DNA from: Campylobacteraceae bacterium
GTDB taxonomy: Bacteria; Campylobacterota; Campylobacteria; Campylobacterales; Sulfurovaceae
DNA: 10,079 nucleotides
Assembly: GCA_026985495.1 (NCBI GenBank)
Contig: JALSQJ010000098.1
Coordinates: forward strand, 1-10,079
Direction: 5' to 3'
Below, in pieces: positions 1-5,367 of this stretch. Made by a program: the position numbers and the translations under genes. The notes under the pieces were generated by a model. The model saw only the letters and a program-made list of their open reading frames with translations. It did not search any database and was not told where the DNA came from. The first letter of the stretch is position 1. Each line of letters opens with the position of its first letter.

Positions 1-779
1 CCATGCTCTTGAAATTTGTTCTCAATCATTGCCAGTGCCAATGGTGTTCCCCAAATTGGGAATTGAAGCTCTTTAAACAGATAAGGCACAGCCCCAATGT
101 GGTCTTCGTGTGCATGGGTAATAATAACAGCGACAATTTTCTCTTTAATCGCATGTAAATAAGAAAAATCTGGCACTAAAATATCTACTCCGTGCATCGT
201 CTCATCAGGGAAAGACATACCCACATCAATGACAAAGGCACACTCATCATCTTCCATAACAGCCATATTCCCACCAATTTCACCTAACCCACCAAGTGGA
301 GTGAAACGGACTTTGTTCTTGTTATCCATGTTAATCTGTTTCCATGGATTCATTCGTAAGTCGTTTACTTCATTGTTCTCCAAAATTGAAGCTTTCATCG
401 CATCACTCATAGGACCTGGAACAAACTTTTTCGGTCGTCTTCCACCTCCACCGTTACGATTTGGCTTTTTATTGTTATTCTGTTTTGGTTTTTTACTATT
501 TTGATTATTATGCTGAGGCTTCTTTTTGGGAGCACTTTTTTTATTATTTGGTTTTTTATTATTTGCTTCTTTTGGTGCTTCTTGAGTATCTCCATTAACC
601 TCTTTATCTTGAGGAACACCATTTATAGGTTGATTGTTTGTTCTTGGTCGTCTATGAGGGTTCCCAGCTCTTCTAGGTCTATCTGGACGGTCTCTTCTTG
701 GTCTGTTACTCTTTTGAGGTGTCTCTTTCGTTACGTTCTCTTGATTTTGATTTTCGCTTGATTGATTGTTTTTTTCCAT
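1..779 (-). CDS. rnj: Ribonuclease J, N-terminal part (cut by window start)
   Basis: Encodes the first 259 residues of RNase J, the metallo-beta-lactamase/beta-CASP ribonuclease (5'-3' exonuclease and endonuclease) that drives mRNA decay and rRNA processing in bacteria lacking RNase E. Seen in the translation: the fold starts near residue 153 with KVRFTPLGGLGEIGGN, continues with FVIDVGMSFPD, and has the zinc-binding motif THAHEDHIGA at 221-230 (H222, H224, D226, H227). About 150 residues precede it, a low-complexity tail rich in Asn, Lys, Arg, Pro and Gln. From memory, Helicobacter RNase J also has a long N-terminal extension. The ATG at 779-777 has AAGGAT (792-787) eight bases upstream, inside rsmA. 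It overlaps rsmA by 74 bases and is surely co-transcribed. The beta-CASP and C-terminal domains lie outside the window. Confidence 0.95.
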   Translation of the reverse strand, partial: MEKNNQSSENQNQENVTKETPQKSNRPRRDRPDRPRRAGNPHRRPRTNNQPINGVPQDKEVNGDTQEAPKEANNKKPNNKKSAPKKKPQHNNQNSKKPKQNNNKKPNRNGGGGRRPKKFVPGPMSDAMKASILENNEVNDLRMNPWKQINMDNKNKVRFTPLGGLGEIGGNMAVMEDDECAFVIDVGMSFPDETMHGVDILVPDFSYLHAIKEKIVAVIITHAHEDHIGAVPYLFKELQFPIWGTPLALAMIENKFQEH

Positions 780-1578
780 CTATATTATCCTTGTTTAATT
801 CAGTATATAAGTGATGATACATAGATGTCTCAGCTTCGTGAGGTCTGATAGTAAGATTAACCTCCAACTCTTGGAGTAGTGCCTCAATTCTATCTTTAGA
901 GTAGTGTGAGGAGAGGTTTTTAGAGAGTTTTTTTCTTGGTTGCTTAAATGCAATTTTTAAAAACTCTTCAAATTCTCTATTGTCTTCACTACGATTTTTT
1001 ACAATTAAAAGAATTGCAGAGGTAATATTTGGTGGTGGAACAAAGTTTTCTGCCCCCACATCAAATAGAAGCTCTCCAAAACCAACTGTTTGTGTTAAAA
1101 CAGATAGTGCAGAGAAAGCTTTCTCTCCTGATTGTGCTGAAAACTTTTCAGCTACCTCTTTTTGAACCATAACCAATATGGATTGGCACCGTTCATCTTT
1201 TAACGCTTTTAAGATAATCTTGGTGGCAATATAATAGGGTAAATTAGCAACTAGATGATAATCTTCATCTAATAATTTATTCTCTCCCCAACGCTCAAGC
1301 ACATCTCCACAGTGTATCGTTAGTGTACCTGTGTGGAGTGGTTCACTAAATACTGTTTGAAGATGCTCACATAATCTTTTATCAACCTCAAATGCTGTGA
1401 CATTTCGAGTTAATAGTAACTCTTTGGTTAAATCACCTAAGCCAGGCCCAATCTCTGCAACTATTAAGTCGTCATTGGGAATCGATTGGATGATTTGTTT
1501 TATTATTGCATCATTTTTTAAAAAGTTTTGACCATATCTTTTATTGGCAAACTCTGATAGATTTTCAATTTTGTTCAT
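706..1578 (-). CDS. rsmA: 16S rRNA dimethyladenosine transferase RsmA (KsgA)
   Basis: SAM-dependent methyltransferase that dimethylates the two adjacent adenines in the 3'-terminal hairpin of 16S rRNA during late 30S assembly (positions by E. coli numbering). Seen in the 290-residue product: the family N-terminus KRYGQNFLKN, SAM-binding motif I EIGPGLGDL at 42-50, the acidic ribose-contact region FEVD near 63-66, and catalytic motif NLPYYI at 112-117. A TTG lies three codons upstream, but I prefer the ATG at 1578: its protein starts MNKIENLSEFANKRYGQNFL. The ribosome binding site is weak for either start. The last 24 or so residues are a Lys/Arg/Ser-rich tail that exists only where the gene overlaps the start of rnj, and the protein is somewhat longer than the usual 260-280 residues. 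It is the upstream gene of the rsmA-rnj unit. Confidence 0.96.
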   Translation of the reverse strand: MNKIENLSEFANKRYGQNFLKNDAIIKQIIQSIPNDDLIVAEIGPGLGDLTKELLLTRNVTAFEVDKRLCEHLQTVFSEPLHTGTLTIHCGDVLERWGENKLLDEDYHLVANLPYYIATKIILKALKDERCQSILVMVQKEVAEKFSAQSGEKAFSALSVLTQTVGFGELLFDVGAENFVPPPNITSAILLIVKNRSEDNREFEEFLKIAFKQPRKKLSKNLSSHYSKDRIEALLQELEVNLTIRPHEAETSMYHHLYTELNKDNIDGKKQSIKRKSKSRERNERDTSKE

Positions 1579-1611
1579 TTTACACAATTCTTACTTAAGA
1601 TTTCGTTTATA

Positions 1612-1639
1612 TTTACTATATAAACAATTTAGATATAAT
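1612..1639 (+). promoter_or_regulatory. Candidate sigma-70 promoter of the hisF operon
   Basis: TATAAT at 1634-1639 is a perfect -10 box. TTTACT at 1612-1617 (four of six matches to TTGACA) lies 16 bases upstream. The surrounding gap between the divergent rsmA and hisF is strongly AT-rich, as expected for a housekeeping promoter in this phylum, where the -35 box is usually weak. The leader to the hisF ATG would be about 55 bases. On the other strand the best -10 for rsmA is TATAGT (1620-1615), without a recognisable -35, so I do not annotate it separately. Confidence 0.5.
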
Positions 1640-1700
1640 TTTAACATAAAAATACTTCTTTCTAGTTCTAAACTTGAGAGAGCTATGAGTAAGGAAACAA

Positions 1701-2465
1701 ATGGAATATTTTGCAAAACGTATTATCCCTTGCCTTGACGTTGATAATGGTCGCGTAGTTAAAGGGGTAAACTTTGTAGGGCTAAGAGATGCTGGTGACC
1801 CTGTTGAGGTGGCAAAACGTTATAACATTGAGGGAGCTGATGAGATTACATTTTTGGATATTGGTGCAACTCATGAAGGACGTGCCACTATTGTTGATGT
1901 AGTTAAAGAGGTGGCAAAAGAGGTTTTTATACCGTTAACTGTTGGTGGAGGAATTCGTGAACTGAATGATATCTATAAGCTTTTAAATGTTGGGTGTGAT
2001 AAAGTGAGCATAAACTCAGCAGCGATTAAAAGACCTGAATTCATAAATGAGGGAGCTAAACGTTTTGGGTCGCAATGTATTGTGGTTGCCATAGACGCTA
2101 AAAAAGTAGCTGATAATAAGTGGAACATCTTTACCCATGGTGGACGAAATGATACAGGGATAGATGCCATTGAGTGGGCAAAAGAGTCTTATGAAAGAGG
2201 AGCAGGGGAACTACTCATTACATCAATGGATTCAGATGGTACTAAAGCAGGTTTCGCTAATGACCTTAACACTCGTATTGCTGAAGTGGTAAATATACCC
2301 ATAATCGCAAGTGGTGGTGCAGGAACAATGCAACATATAAAAGAGGCTTTTACTAAAGGAGATGCAGATGCAGCTTTAGCAGCTTCTATCTTTCACTTTA
2401 GAGAGATTGACATTATGGATTTAAAACATTACTTGCGTGATGAAAAAATCCCAGTAAGGATATAA
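1701..2465 (+). CDS. hisF: Imidazole glycerol phosphate synthase cyclase subunit HisF
   Basis: Cyclase half of IGP synthase: it takes ammonia from the HisH glutaminase and converts PRFAR to imidazole glycerol phosphate (histidine pathway) and AICAR (returned to purine synthesis). The 254-residue (beta/alpha)8 barrel is full length. Seen: [15 protein letters not shown] with catalytic Asp13 (Thermotoga Asp11), LTVGGGIR at 79-86 and IIASGGAG at 201-208 for the two phosphate sites, and VVAIDAKK with Asp132 (Thermotoga Asp130). The strand usually read as DITA is DIGAT here (53-57), a minor variant. AAGGA at 1691-1695 precedes the ATG. It is the first gene of a tight operon, and its stop is one base from the next start. 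hisH and the other his genes are not adjacent, so the locus is split from the pathway. Confidence 0.97.
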   Translation: MEYFAKRIIPCLDVDNGRVVKGVNFVGLRDAGDPVEVAKRYNIEGADEITFLDIGATHEGRATIVDVVKEVAKEVFIPLTVGGGIRELNDIYKLLNVGCDKVSINSAAIKRPEFINEGAKRFGSQCIVVAIDAKKVADNKWNIFTHGGRNDTGIDAIEWAKESYERGAGELLITSMDSDGTKAGFANDLNTRIAEVVNIPIIASGGAGTMQHIKEAFTKGDADAALAASIFHFREIDIMDLKHYLRDEKIPVRI

Positions 2466-2466
2466 G

Positions 2467-3069
2467 ATGTTTATCTGTGCAGGAGAGAGCGAAACTTTTA
2501 GTTTTGCTAAACCCTTAGGTATAGGAATGGTTGATATGAGCATTAATTTAACTAAGTTATGTATAAAAGAGAAACCCTCTTTTTTGTTTTTTGTTGGAAC
2601 AGCTGGTTCTTATGGAAAACATAACATCTTTGACATTGTTGAGTCAAAGACAGCTTCTAACATTGAGAATGGTTTTTTTAATGCCAAGGCTTATACCCCA
2701 ATTGACAACGTGATTTCTGCTTATGGTGGTGCTGATAGCACATCACCTTCGGTTCCGAACCTACAAAGAAGCAAAAATGTTTCTTCGTTTGACGTTTCTC
2801 ATGTTTCACGTGAAACAATTGTAAACTCATCGAATTATATTACAACAGATGAACATTTATGTAAACACTATTTATCAAATAACATTTACTTAGAAAACAT
2901 GGAGTTCTTTGCTGTACTAAAAGTTGCCAAAGCCTTTAACATTCCTGTAGCTGGGGCGTTTATTGTGACAAACTACTGTAACTCTAAAGCACATCAAACT
3001 TTTCTTGACAACCATAAGGAAGCGATGAAAAGATTAACAAAATATATATATGCTTCACAAGAAGATTAA
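2467..3069 (+). CDS. Short purine nucleoside phosphorylase/MTAN-like protein
   Basis: A 200-residue protein resembling the PNP/UDP family (nucleoside phosphorylases and methylthioadenosine/SAH nucleosidases). Seen: a glycine-rich strand GIGMVDMSINLTKLC (18-32), FVGTAGSYG (42-50) at the place of the phosphate/ribose GTAG loop, ENMEFFAV (143-150) matching the ribose-binding ME motif, and VTNYCNSKAHQTF (167-179), where nucleosidases have Ser-Asp. Asn sits at the base-recognition position, as in 6-oxopurine phosphorylases. The N-terminal strand that carries the family's first active-site residues is very short, and residues 84-110 are a low-complexity loop. So activity and substrate are uncertain. 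From memory, Campylobacterota have this gene next to rlmN, annotated purine-nucleoside phosphorylase or hypothetical. It starts one base after hisF with AGGA in the hisF end, so it is translationally coupled. It contains a parS palindrome. Confidence 0.75.
   Translation: MFICAGESETFSFAKPLGIGMVDMSINLTKLCIKEKPSFLFFVGTAGSYGKHNIFDIVESKTASNIENGFFNAKAYTPIDNVISAYGGADSTSPSVPNLQRSKNVSSFDVSHVSRETIVNSSNYITTDEHLCKHYLSNNIYLENMEFFAVLKVAKAFNIPVAGAFIVTNYCNSKAHQTFLDNHKEAMKRLTKYIYASQED
2802..2817. other. parS: parS centromere site, copy 1
   Basis: TGTTTCACGTGAAACA, a perfect 16-bp palindrome identical to the canonical parS bound by ParB/Spo0J in many phyla. It lies inside the nucleoside phosphorylase-like gene and encodes the end of His112 through Thr117 (VSRET). 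With one flanking base on each side it shares an 18-mer with the copy at 4609-4624. Exact identity to the consensus is seen directly; binding by the host ParB is inferred. Confidence 0.88.
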
Positions 3070-3076
3070 TTTCCAT

Positions 3077-3083
3077 AGGAGAG
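3077..3083 (+). promoter_or_regulatory. Ribosome binding site that fixes the GTG start of rlmN
   Basis: AGGAGAG, with its GGAG core nine bases before GTG at 3091. No ATG is available in frame until residue 45, past the conserved N-terminal domain, so this strong Shine-Dalgarno sequence decides for the GTG start. Confidence 0.8.
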
Positions 3084-3090
3084 AGAAACA

Positions 3091-4161
3091 GTGAGAACCG
3101 AACCAAAACCATGCATACAAGACTTTACACGCGAAGAGTTGTCAAGTTTAATTAAACCTGCTTTTAGAGCCAAACAAGTTTACTCTTGGTTATATCATAA
3201 ATATGTAAACTCATTTGATGAGATGAAGAATCTACCCCAATCTTTAAAAGATGAGCTAAAAGAGAAGTACCGAATAGAGCCGTTGAAACTTGTCAAAAAA
3301 GAGCAAAGTCAAGATGGGAGCATCAAGTACTTGTTTCAACTTGAAGATGGTAATACTGTTGAAACAGTTTTACTACTTATGAAGAAAAAACTTTTTAACG
3401 AAGATGGCTCTGTCAAGCAACAAGAGAGATATACAGTCTGTATCTCTTGCCAAGTTGGGTGTAAAGTAGGGTGTGCTTTTTGTCTAACAGCGAAGTCTGG
3501 TTTTATTGCAAACTTGACAGCAGGTGAGATAGTTGAACAGATACGCTATTTAAAAAGAGACAACAACATTGACGCAAATAGACGACTCAATATTGTTTAC
3601 ATGGGTATGGGTGAACCCCTTGACAATTTAAAATCTGTAGCCCAAAGTTCACGTGTCTTTGCTGACATAGATGGTATGGCAATTGCTCCACACCGTCAAA
3701 CTATTTCAACCTCAGGGTTGTCTAGTAAAATTGTCAAATTGGGTAAAATGGAATTGGGTGTAAACTTAGCAATCTCTTTACATGCTGTTGATGATGAGTT
3801 AAGAGAACAGTTAATGCCTATTAACAAAGCTTACAATATTCAGTCAATTATTGATGCAGTCAAACAGTTTCCTGTTAATGATCGTAAACGTGTAATGTTT
3901 GAATATTTGGTTATTAAAGATGTCAATGATGATATGGCATCAGCAAAAAAACTCTTGTCACTGCTTAACGGAATCAAGTCAAAAGTTAACCTTATCTACT
4001 TTAATCCTTATGGTGGAACAGAGTTTAGGCGACCAGAAGAGAAAGATATGAAAGCTTTTCAAGAGTATTTAACTAAACATGGACTACACTGTACTATTAG
4101 AGAGTCAAAAGGACTTGACATCTCTGCTGCATGTGGTCAACTACGTGACAATGAATTATAG
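3091..4161 (+). CDS. rlmN: Dual-specificity 23S rRNA/tRNA adenine-C2 methyltransferase RlmN
   Basis: Radical SAM enzyme that makes 2-methyladenosine at A2503 of 23S rRNA, in the peptidyl transferase centre, and at A37 of some tRNAs. The product is 356 residues, the normal length. Seen: N-terminal RNA-binding region (about 1-90, with FRAKQVYSWLYHK); the [4Fe-4S] motif CKVGCAFC region with Cys124, Cys128 and Cys131; MGMGEPLDN (171-179) for SAM; SLHAVDDELR (229-238); NPYGG (305-309). The two methyl-transfer cysteines are present: Cys117 (E. coli Cys118) and Cys348 (E. coli Cys355, in SAACGQ). GTG start with a strong AGGAG. It is the third gene of the hisF operon, 21 bases after the previous stop, and its own stop overlaps the ribosome binding site of the next small gene. 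Confidence 0.97.
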   Translation: MRTEPKPCIQDFTREELSSLIKPAFRAKQVYSWLYHKYVNSFDEMKNLPQSLKDELKEKYRIEPLKLVKKEQSQDGSIKYLFQLEDGNTVETVLLLMKKKLFNEDGSVKQQERYTVCISCQVGCKVGCAFCLTAKSGFIANLTAGEIVEQIRYLKRDNNIDANRRLNIVYMGMGEPLDNLKSVAQSSRVFADIDGMAIAPHRQTISTSGLSSKIVKLGKMELGVNLAISLHAVDDELREQLMPINKAYNIQSIIDAVKQFPVNDRKRVMFEYLVIKDVNDDMASAKKLLSLLNGIKSKVNLIYFNPYGGTEFRRPEEKDMKAFQEYLTKHGLHCTIRESKGLDISAACGQLRDNEL

Positions 4162-4170
4162 GAGAATTAA

Positions 4171-4263
4171 ATGGAAATATTAGATTGGGTAATGGTAGGA
4201 TTTATATTTGTAGTAGTTGTTGTTTCAGCTATTGGTATTTATAAAGCTTTAAAAGAGGATTGA
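4171..4263 (+). CDS. 30-residue single-pass membrane protein
   Basis: A 31-codon frame directly after rlmN, with ATG at 4171, TGA at 4261-4263 and a strong TAGGAGAA (4159-4166) overlapping the rlmN stop. The protein starts MEILDWVMVGF, has one hydrophobic helix at about residues 6-24 (VMVGFIFVVVVVSAIGIY), and ends KALKED. The positive residues at the C-terminal end suggest that this end is cytoplasmic. From memory, C. jejuni has a gene annotated as a small hydrophobic protein immediately after rlmN, which would make this a conserved partner of the operon; I cannot confirm the alignment here. The function is unknown. It is too short for standard gene callers. Chance is an unlikely explanation because ribosome binding site, spacing, start and membrane helix all coincide. 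Confidence 0.75.
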   Translation: MEILDWVMVGFIFVVVVVSAIGIYKALKED

Positions 4264-4267
4264 TAAT

Positions 4268-4292
4268 ATAGGGGCGACCTCCGTGTCTGCCC
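4268..4292 (+). repeat. REP-like hairpin, copy 1 (ATAG head, CTCCGT loop)
   Basis: ATAG (4268-4271) is followed by a hairpin: GGGC (4272-4275) pairs with GCCC (4289-4292), and GAC (4276-4278) with GTC (4285-4287), with one bulged T and the hexaloop CTCCGT (4279-4284). The copy at 6701-6726 has the same head, stem length and loop but different stem bases that still pair. A TAG-ended tetranucleotide head before an imperfect palindrome is the hallmark of REP elements mobilised by RAYT transposases. No T-run follows, so it is not a typical intrinsic terminator. Confidence 0.6.
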
Positions 4293-4366
4293 TCTATTTG
4301 TATGAAATAATATCTATTATTTTATTAATGTTAATTCATTAGTATTTGTAGCAAATGGCAGACACG
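4282..4366. repeat. REPIN-like inverted repeat between convergent genes
   Basis: CGTGTCTGCC (4282-4291) is repeated perfectly inverted as GGCAGACACG (4357-4366). The arms extend inward by ATTTG (4296-4300) with CAAAT (4352-4356) after a 4-base bulge. The 51-base loop contains a further palindrome, AAATAATA/TATTATTT at 4305-4322. The left arm shares its bases with the REP-like hairpin, so the element looks like two inverted REPs, the right one degenerate. It sits between the converging rlmN operon and RluA-family gene and may also stop or insulate transcription; that role is inferred. Confidence 0.55.
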
Positions 4367-4373
4367 ACCAGTG

Positions 4374-5300
4374 TTATTTAAAAAACAACCTCTTCTCTTT
4401 TGGACAAATTTCCCCTTTTACCTTAAAAAAATCAACCTTAGAAAAGATACTATATCTGTTTCTATATGAAAAGTGTAGTGCATTGGCATGTAACATTAGG
4501 CGTGTTGCTCCTGTTTTAATCAATCGTTCCTCTTTTGTCATCTTCATGTCTAGGTAGTTGTTAGATACTTCAAATGATGTTCCGTAAAGAGGGTCTCCAA
4601 GTATAGGATGTTTCACGTGAAACAAATGTAAACGTATCTGATGTAATCTCCCTGTCAATGGTTTACACTCTAAAAGAGTAGCGTTAAGCTCTTTATCATA
4701 CTCAAGTGGTCTAAACTCTGTTTTGGCATATTTACCATCTTTACATATCTCTACTTTATGTTTATTGGTGCTGTAATCGTTACGAACACAAATAGACTTT
4801 TCTACTACAAATGGTTCCTTTACCCTACCTGTTACCCATGCTAAGTAGTATTTCTGAATGGTTTTTTTCTCAAAAGAGCCTTTTAAAAAGCGTTCTGCAT
4901 TTTTATGTCGTGAAGCTAAAAATAGTCCAGAGGTTTCCATGTCTATTCGGTGTGTGCCATTGGCATTTTGTCCTGAATGTGTACGCACTTCGTCAAGCAT
5001 GGAGTATTCTGTTGACATGGTATTGGGGTGAACCAATACCCCTGATGGTTTGTCAAAGATTAAAAAGTCTCTGTTTACAAAGATGGGTTTTACTCCTCGG
5101 CTCTTTGGTTCAAAATAGACTATCTCCACTTTCCCCTCAATAATTGCACCTGTATGGTAGATTGACTCACCATTTACAATGACGCGTCCTTTCGCAACAA
5201 GTCGCTGAGCTTCTCCTTGTGTAAAGTTGAATTCTCTCATAATAAATAGAAAAGCTTTAGTTGGTTTTTTGACCATAAAAGGACGTTTTACAAATGGCAT
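4374..5300 (-). CDS. RluA-family 23S rRNA/tRNA pseudouridine synthase
   Basis: Isomerises specific uridines in RNA to pseudouridine. The product has 308 residues. Seen: an N-terminal S4-like RNA-binding region (about 15-65, with EAQRLVAKGRVIVNGE), then the catalytic domain with IFDKPSGVLVHP (81-92), the catalytic-Asp motif HRIDMETSG (117-125, Asp120), KYYLAWV, and RLHQIRLHLF...HPILGDPLYG (218-240), the family's second signature. The exact target (RluD-, RluC- or other type) cannot be read from the sequence. GAGGTG (5312-5307) precedes the ATG. The gene diverges from purB with 67 bases between them and converges on the rlmN operon. Within the second signature, residues 226-231 (LFHVKH) are encoded by a perfect parS palindrome. 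From memory, the order pseudouridine synthase-purB-nrdA is the same in C. jejuni near its origin. Confidence 0.93.
   Translation of the reverse strand: MPFVKRPFMVKKPTKAFLFIMREFNFTQGEAQRLVAKGRVIVNGESIYHTGAIIEGKVEIVYFEPKSRGVKPIFVNRDFLIFDKPSGVLVHPNTMSTEYSMLDEVRTHSGQNANGTHRIDMETSGLFLASRHKNAERFLKGSFEKKTIQKYYLAWVTGRVKEPFVVEKSICVRNDYSTNKHKVEICKDGKYAKTEFRPLEYDKELNATLLECKPLTGRLHQIRLHLFHVKHPILGDPLYGTSFEVSNNYLDMKMTKEERLIKTGATRLMLHANALHFSYRNRYSIFSKVDFFKVKGEICPKEKRLFFK
4609..4624. other. parS: parS centromere site, copy 2
   Basis: A second perfect TGTTTCACGTGAAACA, 1807 bases from the first, inside the RluA-family gene in codons 226-231. Both copies occur as ATGTTTCACGTGAAACAA on the plus strand. Two exact 16-mers in one 10-kb AT-rich window cannot be chance and fit a parS cluster. 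ParB loading here is inferred from the consensus. Confidence 0.9.
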
Positions 5301-5329
5301 ATTTTCACCTCATTTTTACTCTAATTGGG

Positions 5330-5342
5330 TAGAATTCTAGCA
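5330..5342. promoter_or_regulatory. Candidate overlapping divergent promoter for purB and the RluA-family gene
   Basis: The palindrome TAGAATTCTA (5330-5339) gives a TAGAAT -10 box on the plus strand (5330-5335) and another on the minus strand (5339-5334). The minus-strand box is preceded by TGC (5342-5340), an extended -10. The resulting leaders would be about 26 bases on each side. I see no convincing -35 for either direction. Confidence 0.45.
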
Positions 5343-5367
5343 TAATAATCTAATAGGAATCCTCAAT

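Noticed and set aside
229-761. Plus-strand hydrophobic frames opposite rnj
   Set aside because: They are the antisense of the Asn/Lys/Arg-rich RNase J tail, which reads as Phe/Leu/Ile-rich; no ribosome binding sites or family motifs.
1579-1587. TTG start three codons upstream for rsmA
   Set aside because: An ATG is available in frame at 1578 and the extra residues Met-Cys-Lys are not part of the conserved N-terminus; ribosome binding evidence is weak for both.
3650-3655. CACGTG core inside rlmN as a third parS
   Set aside because: Flanks read AAGTT and TCTTT; only about half of the 16 positions match parS and the arms do not pair.
4305-4322. AAATAATATCTATTATTT as an operator or terminator
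   Set aside because: The two-base centre is too tight for a hairpin and the AT-only palindrome is weak evidence in AT-rich DNA; kept only as part of the larger inverted repeat.
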